Shown in pieces: positions 10,501-17,373 of a stretch of DNA of 32,394 bases. Positions within the stretch are counted from its first letter, which is position 1, and every line of letters begins with the position of its first letter. A program made the position numbers and the translations under genes. The DNA comes from Actinomycetota bacterium (lineage in GTDB: Bacteria > Actinomycetota > Actinomycetes > Nanopelagicales > Nanopelagicaceae), in contig WLKK01000007.1 of assembly GCA_009701305.1 (NCBI GenBank), positions 1 through 32,394 on the forward strand, given 5' to 3'. The notes under the pieces were generated by a model. It saw nothing but the letters and a program-made list of their open reading frames with translations. It ran no database searches and had not been told where the DNA came from.

Positions 10501-10732
10501 CTTCTAAAGTCGCGGGATCAATTCCCAACTCATTGGAAACCTGCAACTGAACTTCTTCAGTAATCTCCAAATAAACGGGGCGATTCGCCATTTCTACAGT
10601 AAATAGCGCTCTACAAAGTGCCTCATTAAGCAAATCATAGGTCACTAGTTGTTCTGCAATCCCTGAGTCCGCCGGGATTTCCAAGGTCATGACATCAGGG
10701 TAATGGGTATAACTGACATTCAAAATAGTCAA
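7505..10732 (-). CDS. Large protein of unknown fold, defence-operon partner of the DUF1998 helicase
   Basis: 1075 residues with no family I can name. What is visible: a mixed alpha/beta N-terminal half rich in Trp and Tyr, a beta-rich middle (about 330-620), a CKYCGLHKK cysteine pair near residue 727 that may bind zinc, and a GGGSGLA glycine turn near 800. No Walker box, nuclease or methylase motif is evident, and no membrane segment. Its 3' end overlaps the helicase start by 8 bp, so the pair is translationally coupled and always co-expressed; a core role in the same complex is a reasonable inference (compare the DruF/DruG proteins of Druantia II, whose sequences I cannot align here). Start choice is uncertain: TTG at 10732 is the longest, TTG at 10723 has GGGA eight bases upstream, and the first ATG is codon 15. 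Confidence 0.8.
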   Translation of the reverse strand: MTILNVSYTHYPDVMTLEIPADSGIAEQLVTYDLLNEALCRALFTVEMANRPVYLEITEEVQLQVSNELGIDPATLEETIFECVNSQIHHSDLPILFDKMKNSLGTWYRNCNEAVEKSNPVPSYPHIPLLLAFTISASDMGGEGGYSTNAYYPRLQGNLGLPDKKIVEESYRKVATIFWSALNLWLDKFLSSKRGIGTAYSISAFKYVGFALSQALVRSVDRKKLPKLFRENNFSPFTSLVERDMQNIIDAWMKREDSYFSSYRNPSKPLQKLWEKDDAKTRIASIACRELELWDGAVSGGHLEDDQISKQDFQVRLEAFETSFPSSAMHFNFSFSAPISSKESHVIGIKRRDGEADAKIQVLMDQSGWWRPDTSFPPVGSRDLLEGMLTVDIGREFNIERYPKRLVVFRHDELSRRYQEVERTEIGIRTLLAIQNNGNFVSKVSEVLSKCARPGWAVLGAKDIAGIPDGWVMAINVELVMPPENSSLSPDGSLEGLKPIFGGTLNFSGGFQLPGRPPKWHSDIDFEIRGSVLGAEKISMQICIEDDSETVVLAREFYEATGVWKIDASTLINNNYAVKLFMDSENKPVTEKTLRLRSSDSIDEASWKSSERLVHDFTDTVLGVVQTVPLQESISSFVDGSITKKASNVKIYAEEIPPNEKIWWVNQPSGNMTNRKFEQIALQSVTAASCFGTARHNFVIPPTVPSRSRQGFEKSDSGNIQGTCKYCGLHKKFAANPWVAERNKLKKENVAKKVATSAEAVVVQTPRVSLSNMPPVENRRTRHVEVLDGLMHVGGGSGLALEMLASAIDPGALFKYQFALELDQLALIDCRLDEFFQIRSWEVAPTSFASCGDHIVITGFCSKSLLESIRNSLTEGKIISFEEIESFTLPRIIGAKQSDIAVISNKMNIPYLREPVLEMLSILPPIAELVESLPKRAVPGFESISQFEPASNSWVETSNIDEVGGYRIQGEYRNRYVTRTAQDLRNNSVSFVSAELAKHFQAAELGIALLAFDYANKKLIVPLGATLPGLYGRSAVLASGKLPERDSTGKLLIYNNINSQTARLLAAKLGRARIE

Positions 10733-10770
10733 TCCCTAACTTTGTCAGTGGGATCAGATAAGCTCCTGCT
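10733..10770. promoter_or_regulatory. 38-bp divergent intergenic region between the defence operon and the methyltransferase gene
   Basis: Only 38 bp separate the start of the 1075-aa gene (minus) and the methyltransferase ATG (plus). Promoter elements for both directions must overlap each other or reach into coding sequence. On the minus strand CTGACA and TATTTT with a 15-bp gap form a weak candidate; on the plus strand TTGTCA is followed by GATAAG. Neither is convincing. The compact divergence suggests the methyltransferase can affect expression of the operon. Confidence 0.35.
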
Positions 10771-12159
10771 ATGAGCTTTAGATTTGTTGACCTTTTTGCT
10801 GGAATTGGTGGATTTCATGGCGCACTCGGCGCCCTGGGGGGGGAATGTGTTTACGCCTCTGAAATTGATAAAGCAGCAGCAAGAATCTATTTGAGAAATT
10901 GGGGAATTGAACCTGAAGGGGACATAACCCTCGCGGCCAACGACACCACGATGAATGTGCCAGATCATGACGTTTTGGTTGGCGGGTTTCCATGCCAACC
11001 TTTTAGTAAGTCAGGAAAGCAAAAGGGCATGGAAGAGGCTCGAGGAACTTTGTTTTGGAATATTGCGAAAATTATTGAAATTAGAAAACCAAAAATAGTC
11101 ATACTTGAAAATGTTAGAAATATAGCGGGTCCAAGGCATGCTCACGAATGGGAAGTCATTATTCAGACCTTGCGTGAATTAGGTTACCGAGTTAGTTCAA
11201 AGCCTTTTGTGGTTTCCCCACATCGAATTCATCCTTCATTCGGCGGACGACCACAAGTTCGTGAGCGGGTTTTTATAGCAGCAACAAGATTAAACAGGAC
11301 CACAGGGAAACTTCACGAAGAACCACAGCTTCCCTCAAGGGAACAATTTGAAGCAAATTGGGATTCAAAGAAGTGGAAACTTGCTAAAGACTTACCCTTA
11401 GATCCAATGACTGCAAAAGAAAAGGCTAGCCTGAAACTTTCAGAAGCAGAAATTGAATGGCTTGATGCATGGAATGAATTTTTACAAATATATCGCGGAA
11501 ATAATGCTGGCAAAAACCCACCAGGCTTCCCGATTTGGGTCGATGATTGGATTCACACAAAGAATCTGAAAATTCCCCGTGGGACTCCTAAATGGAAAGA
11601 AAATTTCTTGCGTAAAAATTCGGAACTATATTCTGCAAATAAAAAAGTTCTAGATGCTTGGCTCAAGAAATATAACAACCTTTCTCACTTTCCTCCGAGT
11701 AGGAGAAAATTTGAATGGCAAGCTCAGGATGCTAAGACTATTGCAGACACTATTTTACATTTCCGCCCTTCAGGGATTAGAGCGAAGAAAGCTACGTACG
11801 TTCCGGCCCTAGTGGCAATCACTCAAACATCGATTATTGGAAAGCACAAGAGGAGAATTTCAGTCAGAGAGGCAGCAAGGTTGCAGGGCTTCCCCGATTG
11901 GTTTGATTTCTTGGACCAAAGAGAAGCAATGTCGTACAAACAACTTGGAAATGCCGTAAACATTGGAGCTGTCTATAACGTAATTAAGTCTTTAGTTATT
12001 AGAGATATTGATCTGCTTTCAAAGTATCCAGAATTAACAAAAGCAATTCTAGGCGCCCCAAACTCACCTGATAACCAGTTGATGGAGTTCAAATCTCATT
12101 CGTATAAAGAAAGAACTAATTCCACCACAATTTTCCAACCTAGACTTGTCGATCTATAG
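10771..12159 (+). CDS. DNA cytosine-5 methyltransferase (Dcm family; DruM-like or type II R-M methylase)
   Basis: 462 residues with all main C5-methyltransferase motifs in canonical order: I FVDLFAGIGGF (5-15, AdoMet binding), IV GGFPCQPFSKSG with catalytic Cys75, VI ENVRN (113-117), VIII QVRERVF (162-168), IX SVREAARLQGFPDWF (from about 364) and X YKQLGNAVN (about 389-397). The stretch of about 190 residues between VIII and IX is the target recognition domain; the target base sequence cannot be read from it. The enzyme appears intact. It lies back to back with the helicase operon and faces a probable restriction endonuclease (7 bp between stops). It could be the self-marking methylase of a Druantia II-like system, the partner of that endonuclease, or both. 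Confidence 0.93.
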   Translation: MSFRFVDLFAGIGGFHGALGALGGECVYASEIDKAAARIYLRNWGIEPEGDITLAANDTTMNVPDHDVLVGGFPCQPFSKSGKQKGMEEARGTLFWNIAKIIEIRKPKIVILENVRNIAGPRHAHEWEVIIQTLRELGYRVSSKPFVVSPHRIHPSFGGRPQVRERVFIAATRLNRTTGKLHEEPQLPSREQFEANWDSKKWKLAKDLPLDPMTAKEKASLKLSEAEIEWLDAWNEFLQIYRGNNAGKNPPGFPIWVDDWIHTKNLKIPRGTPKWKENFLRKNSELYSANKKVLDAWLKKYNNLSHFPPSRRKFEWQAQDAKTIADTILHFRPSGIRAKKATYVPALVAITQTSIIGKHKRRISVREAARLQGFPDWFDFLDQREAMSYKQLGNAVNIGAVYNVIKSLVIRDIDLLSKYPELTKAILGAPNSPDNQLMEFKSHSYKERTNSTTIFQPRLVDL

Positions 12160-12166
12160 GCTTAAC

Positions 12167-12943
12167 TCAAACTCCAAGATTGATTAAAAGTTTGCTTAGG
12201 GTTTCTTCATCAATATTGCCACTCTCAAATTGCTGTTTCAGGTATTGGATCGTGGCAGCATTCTTTTTCATATCAGCCATGATAGGTCCAAGGTTCGGAT
12301 AAGTCCCTGAGGTTAGGATTGACGTGACGACATCCAATTGCCAGACTTGATTAGCGGAACCAGGATTTCCCGGTGCCTGAAAAGGAATTACACAACCCGG
12401 ATTATCTAGTGCAAATTGTTTTGTTATGGTTGCCTTTATTGTGATGGCCTCATCATTCTGCTCGATGCGGCTGCCGTACCCGATCGCTACTAGTGGATCG
12501 AAATACGTGATCCCCGGTAAGTAGGGGGCAATAAAAACAGTTGCGGTTTCATATGAATGAGAATTATTTTTAGCACTACTGCCAGATGACATCTTATTCT
12601 TGAGTCTAATCTCGCCCGATGGTTTAGCTTGTGCGGAACTCTTCAGCGACCAAAGCCCTTGCAAGTTATTTCCATATTGAAGTAAATCGAAACCTTTTTC
12701 AGAGTGACCTCCCGGTACCGTTTGAATTCCCGCTACACAACAAGCGATGGCCATGATCCACTCATATGCTCCACCAAAACCCATTCGAGCGCCAGGGTCC
12801 GAAGGGTTCAGTTGAGTTAGCACTCCTCTCATGGCGGTTTCCACTTCGCTGCCCAATTCTGGTTTTTGCTCGAAGCCCGACTTAAGAATTGAAAAAGGAT
12901 GATTTGAGTTAAGTACTAGCCCTTTTTCTAAAACCTTTTCCAT
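12167..12943 (-). CDS. Probable PD-(D/E)XK restriction endonuclease
   Basis: 258 residues, a usual size for a type II restriction enzyme. A candidate active site is Glu61 (AYEWIM), Asp86 (KGFDLLQ) and Ser99-Leu-Lys101 (WSLKSS), a D-x(12)-S-x-K spacing acceptable for PD-(D/E)XK enzymes although the usual Asp/Glu before Lys is Ser here. The N-terminal part (GARMGFGGAYEWIMA...GHSEKGFD) resembles the entry to a nuclease core where substrate-binding Glu precedes the catalytic Asp. No helicase or methylase motif is seen. The gene is convergent with the cytosine methyltransferase, a classic type II pairing. Family identity is not recognised, so the call rests on size, this weak motif and context. 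It could instead be an accessory effector of the helicase system. Confidence 0.55.
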   Translation of the reverse strand: MEKVLEKGLVLNSNHPFSILKSGFEQKPELGSEVETAMRGVLTQLNPSDPGARMGFGGAYEWIMAIACCVAGIQTVPGGHSEKGFDLLQYGNNLQGLWSLKSSAQAKPSGEIRLKNKMSSGSSAKNNSHSYETATVFIAPYLPGITYFDPLVAIGYGSRIEQNDEAITIKATITKQFALDNPGCVIPFQAPGNPGSANQVWQLDVVTSILTSGTYPNLGPIMADMKKNAATIQYLKQQFESGNIDEETLSKLLINLGV

Positions 12944-13263
12944 AAAGTAAGTATGAGCAAATTAGGGCGTTTTTGCAGCTGAGGCAGACCCTTTAAATAT
13001 AGTAAAAGTTAATTTAAGGCTAGTTACACGTAGGAAATCTGAATTCCTTTATCTATTAGTCCAAAATTAGATCCTTCTAAACTATGGATTTTCTAGTCTT
13101 TGACCAAAGGATTTATGGACAGAAATCGAAAATTGGCCTCAAATCATGAAAAATCGTCTATCTTGTCTGCATGTAATACCCGCGGCCCGACGAGCTTCTA
13201 AAAATAGAAATTTTAGATATGCCCCCACCCGCACGATCACTTCGTGCTGTTTGGGGGATTTTT
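12944..13263. other. AT-rich intergenic stretch, no gene seen
   Basis: About 320 bp between the divergent endonuclease and DUF2075 genes. I find no RNA gene, hairpin terminator or clear operator. TATATT near 12997 on the minus strand could be the -10 box of the endonuclease gene, but there is no matching -35. An in-frame GTG/ATG extension of the DUF2075 gene reaches back to 13219 and lacks a ribosome binding site. Confidence 0.4.
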
Positions 13264-15120
13264 ATGCGAGCTTTACTTCGCAAGACCGCAACCAACCTAA
13301 AGCAGCTTGGGAGTGATGGGTCATTGGTCGCTCAGTTATCAAATCAGATGTTCCATGTCGTCGGGAATAGTCCATCACCTGCAGAAAGTCGTTCCTGGGA
13401 ATCGAGCTTGCCTGTATTGGCTCAGGACCTAATAGATTGCGGGCTCGGCGATGTAGACGTTCTTTTGGAATATCAACTTCCTTATACAAGTAAGAGAATC
13501 GACGCAATAGTTTGCGGTAGCGACCCAAAAACTGGGAAACCTTCTCTAATTGTTGTCGAACTAAAGCAATGGTCATCTTTCGAACTGGTTGCGGGAACCA
13601 CTGATTTAGTTTCCATCGGTGCTTATGGTAACCAACCACTACTTCACCCTGCAGAACAGGTAAAACGTTATTGTGAACACTTAGAAGATTTCAATAGATT
13701 CATAGAAAATAGCGACGCAAAACTCATGGGGGTCGCTTATTTGCATAACTGGCTTGCAGTTAGGAATGCAGCTATTGATAAAATTCCAACATCGGTTCAT
13801 GGTCAAGTTTTCCTTGGAAGTGAAAAATCCAAGTGGCATGATTTCCTCAAGGCAAACCTCTCTGCGAATAATTCAACTCTCGTTGCAGATGGTCTATTAA
13901 GTGGGAAGCTTGCACCAACAAAGCAACTTATGGATCTCGCTGCCGATGAAATTCGTAGTCAAAATCAATTTGTTCTGTTAGATGAACAAAAAGTTGCTTT
14001 CTCTCTCGTGATGAAGGCAGTCCGCGAATCCAACGAGGCTAATACCAAGACAGCAATTATTGTCACCGGTGGTCCAGGCACTGGGAAAAGTGTTATTGCC
14101 CTCGCTTTGCTCGGTGAATTATCAAGAGAAGGCAAGACCACGTTGCATGCAACGGGATCGAAAGCTTTTCGAAATTCTTTGCGGAAAATCGCAGGAAATA
14201 GAGCTCCGCAGGTTCAAAAAATGTTTTCCTATTTCAATTCCTTTATGACTGTTGCGCCCAACAGTCTTGAGGTGCTTATCTGCGATGAGGCGCATCGAAT
14301 ACGTGAAACTAGCGCTAATAGATATACAAAAGCTGATAATCGCACTGGTACGCCACAGGTGAACGAACTTCTTCGTACTGCACGTGTTCCTGTATTTTTC
14401 CTAGATTCACACCAGGTGGTGAGAAAAGGGGAGCTAGGAACACCCGAATATATTGAGAAGTCCGCTTCTGACTTAGGGATTAAAACTTATCGCGTTGATT
14501 TAGATGGACAATTTCGTTGTGGGGGTTCGAGACTTTATGAAAATTGGATTCTTGGCCTCTTGGATCTTAATGAACAAGCACCAAGTATTTGGGAAGAAGA
14601 TCTCAATTTCAAAGTCTCTGTCGTTGATAGCCCGGAAGAGATGGAGTCTGTTTTAAGCGAAAAATTAAAAGAGGGATACAAAGCCAGAATTACAGCAGGA
14701 TTCTGCTGGACTTGGAACGACCCGACCAAAAATGGAACATTGCCCTTGGATGTAAAAATCGGAACATGGCAAAAGCCTTGGAATGTAAAAGGTGACCGTG
14801 GAGTCGGCGGATATATGTCTGGTGAACTATGGGCTATTGATCCAAAAGGTTTTGATCAAATTGGTTGTGTGTATACCGCTCAAGGTTTTGAATATGACTG
14901 GAACGGTGTGATTTTTGGCCCTGACTTAGTTTGGCGAAACGGCCAATGGCTAGGAGTGATAGCAGGATCAAAAGACCCAGCAATGCGTGGGGTTTCGCAA
15001 GAAGCCTTTGATCAATTAGTTCGCAATACTTATAAAGTTCTTTTGACGAGGGGATTATCTGGAACTTTGGTTTATTCCGTAGATCCAGAGACTCAGAAAC
15101 ATTTAAAGCAATTAATTTAG
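13264..15120 (+). CDS. PD-(D/E)XK nuclease fused to a DUF2075 (Schlafen-type) P-loop ATPase/helicase domain
   Basis: The open frame starts at 13219 (633 codons), but the ATG at 13264 is preceded by GGGGGAT with good spacing, so I choose it (618 residues). Positions below count from 13219. The N-terminal third has a nuclease-like KRIDAIV (Asp95) followed by VVELKQW (Glu114-Lys116), a D...E-x-K active site. The ATPase part shows Walker A TGGPGTGKS (about 283-291), Walker B ICDEAHR (about 354-360), a FRCGGS motif and the closing NTYKVLLTRGLSGTLVY typical of DUF2075. Membership in the defence island and the nuclease-ATPase fusion suggest an autonomous DNA- or RNA-targeting defence effector. No partner gene in the same direction and close spacing is seen, except possibly the small protein 142 bp downstream. 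Confidence 0.85.
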   Translation: MRALLRKTATNLKQLGSDGSLVAQLSNQMFHVVGNSPSPAESRSWESSLPVLAQDLIDCGLGDVDVLLEYQLPYTSKRIDAIVCGSDPKTGKPSLIVVELKQWSSFELVAGTTDLVSIGAYGNQPLLHPAEQVKRYCEHLEDFNRFIENSDAKLMGVAYLHNWLAVRNAAIDKIPTSVHGQVFLGSEKSKWHDFLKANLSANNSTLVADGLLSGKLAPTKQLMDLAADEIRSQNQFVLLDEQKVAFSLVMKAVRESNEANTKTAIIVTGGPGTGKSVIALALLGELSREGKTTLHATGSKAFRNSLRKIAGNRAPQVQKMFSYFNSFMTVAPNSLEVLICDEAHRIRETSANRYTKADNRTGTPQVNELLRTARVPVFFLDSHQVVRKGELGTPEYIEKSASDLGIKTYRVDLDGQFRCGGSRLYENWILGLLDLNEQAPSIWEEDLNFKVSVVDSPEEMESVLSEKLKEGYKARITAGFCWTWNDPTKNGTLPLDVKIGTWQKPWNVKGDRGVGGYMSGELWAIDPKGFDQIGCVYTAQGFEYDWNGVIFGPDLVWRNGQWLGVIAGSKDPAMRGVSQEAFDQLVRNTYKVLLTRGLSGTLVYSVDPETQKHLKQLI

Positions 15121-15262
15121 TTTAGTAACGCCTTATGTCAGGTGTGTGGTGACTATGTGCTGACACGTCCAGGGAAAGAGGCGGATATGTTCACTGAAAT
15201 TCAAAACATAACTCGCGGGTACATGATTGATAACAATGTTACCTAAGTAGTACCCTTCCTTT

Positions 15263-15703
15263 ATGGGCTGGGGAACTTTCATTGCAGGCCGCGTTCTCGG
15301 GCCAAGAACCAAACGTTCAGGTTCAATTGGTGAAGGTCTGACCCACGCCGCGAAATTTTTGGAGAATAGAACTTATAACGTGGAGGCAGAAGTTCTAGAT
15401 CGAATTCGAGAACTAAAGTCATTGGGCGAAGAAATAAATATTGACCAAATCCGAAGAGAAGTTTACCAAATTCAAGACTACCGCAGAAAACGCGGCCGGA
15501 GTCTGGAAATCGAAATTGTAAGAGAAGCTCAGAAATATGAAATCGCTGGCGAAAAATTTGACGTCAATCAAATCGAACGAGATTTATTTAATAGTAGGAG
15601 AGTTTTTCCTTGGAAAACTTTCTTCACCTGGCTATTTCTTCCAGAGATACCACTTTATAAATTAATCAGAGGCTCCCAGAGTAAAAATAGAGAGAACCAG
15701 TAG
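15263..15703 (+). CDS. Small charged protein of unknown function with an internal duplication and C-terminal hydrophobic segment
   Basis: 146 residues, not recognised. Two similar segments follow each other: one around residues 46-75 (IRELKSLGEEINIDQIRREVYQ) and one around 84-112 (VREAQKYEIAGEKFDVNQIERD). Both share the pattern R-E...G-E-x-[IF]-[ND]-[IV]-[DN]-QI-x-R-[ED]-[VL], so it is a tandem helical repeat. A hydrophobic aromatic stretch (WKTFFTWLFLPEIPLYKLI, about 114-132) could anchor the C-terminus to the membrane. No Shine-Dalgarno site is visible before ATG 15263, so translation may be leaderless or use another start. It follows the DUF2075 gene by 142 bp and may belong to the island, but nothing proves a link. 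Confidence 0.6.
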   Translation: MGWGTFIAGRVLGPRTKRSGSIGEGLTHAAKFLENRTYNVEAEVLDRIRELKSLGEEINIDQIRREVYQIQDYRRKRGRSLEIEIVREAQKYEIAGEKFDVNQIERDLFNSRRVFPWKTFFTWLFLPEIPLYKLIRGSQSKNRENQ

Positions 15704-15731
15704 GCTTCCCAGTGACTACTTCCGTTAACTC

Positions 15732-16964
15732 TTAATTACTTGATAACCAAAGTTCAAGAGGTTTACGAAATGTCATCAATTCTGGAAATGTCGGCTTAGG
15801 TTCGTGCAGAACAAAGGAAGGTAGCCGTTCAAGTAGTTGGCGTAGTGCAATTTTCGCCTCGAGACGAGCAAGTGGCGCTCCAAGGCAAAAATGGATGCCG
15901 TGTCCAAAACTTACGTTTCCAGGATCAGCTCTGGTGATATCAAAGGTGTCCGGATTTTGGAATTTCTTTGGATCGCGATTTGCAGCGCCGATCATGAAGT
16001 GGACGCTGTCGCCTTTCTTAATCTGTTTTCCTAGAATCTCAAGATCCACTGATGCGATCCGGCCCGTTTTTTGGACTGAAGTATCAAAGCGAAGCGTCTC
16101 CTCTACTGCAGCCGGGATGAGGTCAAAGTTTGAACGGAGTAAAAGTTCTTGCTCTGGATTGTTTAACAAAGCGAGAACCATATTCCCGATCAGGCCCTCG
16201 GTCGTTTCGAAGCCGGCGAAGAAAAGTTGGATCGTGAGACCAACGATTTCTATATCAGTTAGTCCATCGCCACTTTCATCTTTAGGGGCATTTACAATTT
16301 TACTTAACAATCCATCATTGGGATTACGACGAAGTTCGACAAATAGTTCTAACAAATATTCCTGGGCTTCGCGGGCAACAGTTTCTCCGTGTTCGGCCTG
16401 TTCTGTCGTAAGTCGAGCTGAAGCAGTGAAATCAGCGAAACCATCAGCCCATCGTTTGAGGTCCCACCTTTTCTCGAGTGGGATCCCAAGGAGTTCACAA
16501 ATTACGATTGCAGGAAGTTGGAAGGAGAAGTCATCTACGAGATTGAATACATCCTTAGACATGGCAGCATCCAGCAAGTCGCTCACGATCTTCTCGATGT
16601 TCGGTTCAAAAGCAGTGACGCTTCGCGGTGTGAAAGATTTATTAACTAGGCGCCGGAGCCGAGTATGTGCAGGTGCATCCTGGAAGACAATCCAGTTGCT
16701 GACATTAGTAATTGCGTGCGACAAATTTTCGAGTTGATCTGGTGAAAGATGCGAAGAGGCTTTTGCTATGCGTTCGCTTTGATTGAAGAAATCATCTCCC
16801 CCAAGCCCTTTTTCGACTTCATTAAATGTTGTCACAATCCATGCTTGGGCGATCTCGCTCCAAAATACGGGTGACTCTTCATGAAGCTTTCGATAAATCG
16901 GGTAAGGATTGACGAAATAATCACCAACGAGGAATTGCGAAATGCCTGTCTGATTTATCGCCAT
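15732..16964 (-). CDS. Cytochrome P450 (bacterial class I type)
   Basis: 410 residues, the usual size for a soluble bacterial P450. The I-helix oxygen-binding motif is AGFETT (250-255), the K-helix ExxR is Glu289-Arg292, and the heme-ligand loop is FGHGIHFCLG (353-362) with axial Cys360. H100 in DAPAHTRLRR is the conserved heme-propionate contact, and the meander region is present. AGGGAAGG lies just before the ATG at 16964, supporting that start. It would hydroxylate a small hydrophobic compound using electrons from ferredoxin, but neither a ferredoxin nor a reductase gene is adjacent, so redox partners must be encoded elsewhere. Substrate unknown. It converges on the small gene upstream. 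Confidence 0.95.
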   Translation of the reverse strand: MAINQTGISQFLVGDYFVNPYPIYRKLHEESPVFWSEIAQAWIVTTFNEVEKGLGGDDFFNQSERIAKASSHLSPDQLENLSHAITNVSNWIVFQDAPAHTRLRRLVNKSFTPRSVTAFEPNIEKIVSDLLDAAMSKDVFNLVDDFSFQLPAIVICELLGIPLEKRWDLKRWADGFADFTASARLTTEQAEHGETVAREAQEYLLELFVELRRNPNDGLLSKIVNAPKDESGDGLTDIEIVGLTIQLFFAGFETTEGLIGNMVLALLNNPEQELLLRSNFDLIPAAVEETLRFDTSVQKTGRIASVDLEILGKQIKKGDSVHFMIGAANRDPKKFQNPDTFDITRADPGNVSFGHGIHFCLGAPLARLEAKIALRQLLERLPSFVLHEPKPTFPELMTFRKPLELWLSSN

Positions 16965-17120
16965 GAAAACCTTCCCTAAGTGCGAAGTCAGAATACTCGC
17001 TAGTGCGGTGTATAAGACCTTACTTCAGATAACTTTTAATCACAGCTTTTAGTTTTGCACATTTCGTTAGCAGCTAAAAATATCAAACTGAGTATCGAGT
17101 TAGTTTTCCCCTGCCCGTTT

Positions 17121-17200
17121 CCTTCTCGAAACAAGTTGAGCACGCTCGCCAGCGTTCACTCACTTGTTTTCCCTGCTAATTGCAGGGGAAATCGAGAAGG
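17121..17200 (+). promoter_or_regulatory. Long-range hairpin in the leader that would bury the Shine-Dalgarno site of the 31-codon gene (copy A)
   Basis: CCTTCTCGA (17121-17129) is complementary to TCGAGAAGG (17192-17200). With G-U pairs the stem can extend over the GGGAG of the ribosome site at 17199-17203. Inside it lie a second stem (AAACAAGT with ACTTGTTT) and a local hairpin (CCCTGC with GCAGGG). An upstream CCCCTGC at about 17108-17114 can compete for the same GCAGGGG, giving two mutually exclusive folds. Confidence 0.6.
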
Positions 17201-17209
17201 GAGGATGTT

Positions 17210-17305
17210 ATGGATTATGGAAACTGGATCGCCCTATTGGCGATTTTCGCTAATTTAATAATTTCGATTATTAAAACGCGAAAGGCTCACCCAGAAGATG
17301 AGTGA
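17210..17305 (+). CDS. 31-residue hydrophobic peptide, candidate type I toxin (copy A)
   Basis: ATG 17210 to TGA 17303-17305. The peptide begins MDYGNW, has one hydrophobic segment (residues 6-21, WIALLAIFANLIISII), then a basic patch KTRK (22-25) and an acidic end HPEDE. GGGAGGA ends four bases before the ATG, giving a GGAGG-to-ATG gap of 5, the best ribosome site in the window. An in-frame duplicate at 25265 differs at one residue (T23 here, R23 there). Single-span peptides of about 30 residues with charged tails are the usual toxin class of type I toxin-antitoxin loci (Fst, TisB, BsrG), which kill or arrest by damaging the inner membrane. That function is inferred. Other options are a small membrane regulator, or chance coding inside a structured RNA. 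Confidence 0.6.
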   Translation: MDYGNWIALLAIFANLIISIIKTRKAHPEDE

Positions 17306-17373
17306 GCCCAGATTCACAAAATCCCTCTAACGGAGGGTAGGTGGTTTCGGGAAGAAATTCCCGGACCATCTGA
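17275..17373 (-). ncRNA. Candidate antisense RNA to the 31-codon gene (copy A)
   Basis: On the minus strand TTACAT (17407-17402) and TATACG (17385-17380), 16 bp apart, form a modest promoter that recurs in copy B. RNA starting near 17373 would contain two hairpins (CCCGG...TTCCCG pairing near 17347-17372 and CCCTC...GAGGG near 17323-17337) and end at the hairpin GGCTCAC (17308-17302) / GTGAGCC (17290-17284) followed by a T-rich tail. It would overlap the last codons and stop of the small gene. Purely predicted. Confidence 0.4.
17284..17308 (-). terminator. Hairpin terminator on the minus strand, overlapping the 3' end of the 31-codon gene (copy A)
   Basis: A 7-bp GC-rich stem with an 11-nt loop; on the minus strand it is followed by TTTCGCGTTTTAAT, while the plus-strand side has no T-run. 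It therefore reads as a minus-strand terminator placed inside a coding region on the other strand. The same arrangement is in copies B and C. Confidence 0.5.

Noticed and set aside
2173-12159. DISARM system
   Set aside because: DISARM has a separate DrmA helicase, DrmB (DUF1998) and PLD-type DrmC. Here helicase and DUF1998 parts are in one protein and no HKD phospholipase motif was found.
15895-16737. 280-codon open frame opposite the cytochrome P450 gene
   Set aside because: The minus-strand frame has every P450 signature; the plus-strand frame is Ser/Arg-rich with no recognisable feature and is a shadow.
17055-17258. 67-codon open frame across the leader of copy A (and its 70-codon equivalent at 25101-25313)
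   Set aside because: It runs in a different frame through the structured leader and the 31-codon gene, has no ribosome site, and its composition follows the hairpin arms. The short gene inside is the better coding candidate.
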